Shown here one piece after another: positions 5,766 through 6,729 of a stretch of DNA of 6,729 bases. The position numbers and the translations under genes are program-made. The notes beneath the pieces are model-generated. The model ran no database searches. It had not been told where the DNA came from and saw only the letters and a list, made by a program, of their open reading frames with translations. The DNA is taken from positions 1-6,729 of the forward strand of contig VBLM01000387.1 in assembly GCA_005879095.1 (NCBI GenBank), written 5' to 3'. Numbering within the stretch: position 1 is the stretch's first letter; each line of letters opens with the position of its first letter. The stretch comes from Deltaproteobacteria bacterium. Its GTDB lineage: Bacteria; Myxococcota; Myxococcia; Myxococcales; 40CM-4-68-19.

Positions 5766-6729
5766 ATGCGCTCCATTCTCGCACTTTGTCTCACCTTCGC
5801 GCTGCCTGTGGTCGCCCAGACGCCGGGCGCGCCGCCGACGCTGGCCATCGCTTCGGTCGATGCCCGCGGCAACGCGACCACCGACGAGGCCTCGGAGATG
5901 AACGACGCGCTGACCGCGCAGCTGGTCGGCGACGGCCGGGTGCGGGTCGTCGAGCGGCAGCAGCTGGCGAAGGTGATGAAAGAGCAGGCGCTCTCGCAGT
6001 CAGGCGTGATGAGCGACGAGGTGCAGGTCAAGCTGGCCCAGCTGGTCGGTGCGCGCTGGATCGTGGTCGGCTCGGTGGGAACCAAGGGCAGGAGCCTCGT
6101 CCTCTCGCTGCGGGCGTTGGACTCGTCGACCGCGCAGGTCGCCGGCGACGGCCGGGTGCGGGTCGTCGAGCGGCAGCAGCTGGCGAAGGTGATGAAAGAG
6201 CAGGCGCTCTCGCAGTCAGGCGTGATGAGCGACGAGGTGCAGGTCAAGCTGGCCCAGCTGGTCGGTGCGCGCTGGATCGTGGTCGGCTCGGTGGGAACCA
6301 AGGGCAGGAGCCTCGTCCTCTCGCTGCGGGCGTTGGACTCGTCGACCGCGCAGGTCGCGTACGCCGAGAACCTCAAGGTCGGGTCCGAGGAGCAGATCGA
6401 GGGCGGAGCGAAGCAGCTGGCACGGAAGATGACCAACAAGCTGCTGGGGCCGGCTCCGGCGTCATCGGGCGAGCAGGCCTCGAACGAGGCGATCGGCGAT
6501 TTCGACGTCGGCCAGGTCAAGGACGGCGCCAAGGCGCTCGCCCGCTCGCTCGCTCTTCGCTTCCCCAAGCTGGTCGGCCAGGTGGTCGAGGCGCTCCCGG
6601 ACGGCAGCGTCTCCTGCCGGTTCGCCGGCGGGACGCCGTTCGTGGGGCAGTTCTTCGAGATCGACGGCAAGGACGAGGTCACCGAGCAGGAGACGAAGAA
6701 GGGTTTCTTCCTCTTGAAGAGCATCTCGG
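5766..6729 (+). CDS. Exported CsgG-like protein with internal duplication (3' end outside window)
   Basis: The frame is open from ATG 5766 to the window edge, giving at least 321 residues with no stop seen. The signal peptide MRSILALCLTFALPVVA is followed by QTPG and has no lipobox, so the protein is predicted to be a soluble periplasmic or secreted one, unlike its four lipoprotein neighbours. A CsgG-like domain begins with LAIASVDARG (26-35) and helix EASEMNDALTAQL, then RVRVVERQQLAKVMKEQ (58-74), ARWIVVGSVG (96-105) and LVLSLRALDSSTAQV (111-125). Residues 55-126 are then repeated exactly as 127-198 before the domain resumes with YAENLKVGSEEQ and helix GGAKQLARKM. A second part from about 265 (VGQVVEALPDGSVSCRF, GGTPFVGQFFEID) looks like a small beta domain and may resemble the C-terminal domain of FlgT; this is tentative. 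GGGGG lies 4 bases before the ATG, close but usable. It is divergent from, and related in fold to, the CsgG-TPR lipoprotein. Confidence 0.8.
   Translation, partial: MRSILALCLTFALPVVAQTPGAPPTLAIASVDARGNATTDEASEMNDALTAQLVGDGRVRVVERQQLAKVMKEQALSQSGVMSDEVQVKLAQLVGARWIVVGSVGTKGRSLVLSLRALDSSTAQVAGDGRVRVVERQQLAKVMKEQALSQSGVMSDEVQVKLAQLVGARWIVVGSVGTKGRSLVLSLRALDSSTAQVAYAENLKVGSEEQIEGGAKQLARKMTNKLLGPAPASSGEQASNEAIGDFDVGQVKDGAKALARSLALRFPKLVGQVVEALPDGSVSCRFAGGTPFVGQFFEIDGKDEVTEQETKKGFFLLKSIS
5927..6358 (+). repeat. Perfect 216-bp direct tandem duplication within a CDS
   Basis: Bases 5927-6142 and 6143-6358 are identical at all 216 positions and abut without a spacer. The unit is 72 codons, so the frame is kept. 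The flanking bases differ at once outside the copies (T at 5926 against C at 6142; C at 6143 against G at 6359), which fixes the boundaries. Just before each copy is the same 10-mer GACCGCGCAG (5912-5921 and 6128-6137), offset by the same 216 bp, which could have guided slippage or unequal exchange. The absence of any synonymous difference points to a very recent event or to an assembly error. Confidence 0.95.

Noticed and set aside
5620..5784. Longer start for the CsgG-TPR lipoprotein
   Set aside because: It would put about 55 charged or polar residues before the lipoprotein signal peptide and would run through the palindromes and the divergent start.
5927..6358. CRISPR array or mobile element as explanation for the repeats
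   Set aside because: There are only two long abutting copies without spacers, terminal inverted repeats or transposase, and they lie in frame inside a coding sequence.
5729..6724. Minus-strand open frame opposite the divergent CsgG-like gene, containing its own apparent repeat
   Set aside because: The repeat is the antisense image of the 216-bp duplication. The plus frame has a signal peptide and CsgG-like motifs, while this one is Ser/Thr/Arg-rich with no domain.

Overview
The window is high-GC DNA (strong G/C bias at third codon positions) from a Gram-negative bacterium. It encodes a SurA-type periplasmic chaperone and four lipoproteins with signal peptidase II boxes. The SurA protein has one parvulin domain and the locus is rich in LPP20-like and CsgG-like lipoproteins. 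This combination suggests Myxococcota or another deltaproteobacterial lineage, but that is an inference from composition and domain architecture only.

Left part (1-1923, plus strand): a two-gene operon of surA (50-1003) and pdxA (1000-1923). The stop of surA and the GTG start of pdxA overlap as GTGA, so translation is probably coupled. The same gene pair is adjacent in E. coli. pdxA keeps every catalytic residue I can check. This is ordinary housekeeping sequence.

Middle part (1940-5619, minus strand): a tight run of four predicted outer-membrane or periplasmic lipoproteins. In transcription order they are a CsgG-type lipoprotein with a C-terminal TPR-like region (5619-4648), a composite LPP20-like plus alpha/beta lipoprotein (4651-3569, GTGA overlap), a small LPP20-type lipoprotein (3546-2977, GTG start) and a lipoprotein with two tandem LPP20-like domains (2902-1940). 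A strong hairpin with a short U run lies between the last two genes and may lower expression of the last one. The run converges on pdxA with only 16 bp between the two stop codons.

Right part (5620-6729): a 146-bp intergenic region with a perfect 16-bp palindrome and a second hairpin separates the lipoprotein run from a divergent plus-strand gene. That gene (5766 to the window edge) encodes an exported CsgG-like protein. Its coding sequence carries a perfect 216-bp in-frame tandem duplication (5927-6142 and 6143-6358) that inserts a second copy of 72 residues inside a single CsgG-like domain.

Taken together, the right two-thirds looks like one envelope locus built from two recurring folds, LPP20-like and CsgG/TolB-N-like. 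These folds are known from CsgG secretion channels and from the Vibrio flagellar outer-membrane proteins FlgO, FlgP and FlgT. No curli, pilus or flagellar gene is visible here, so the substrate or structure served is unknown. The two items most worth following are the perfect tandem duplication and the lipoprotein cluster as a possible uncharacterised outer-membrane complex.
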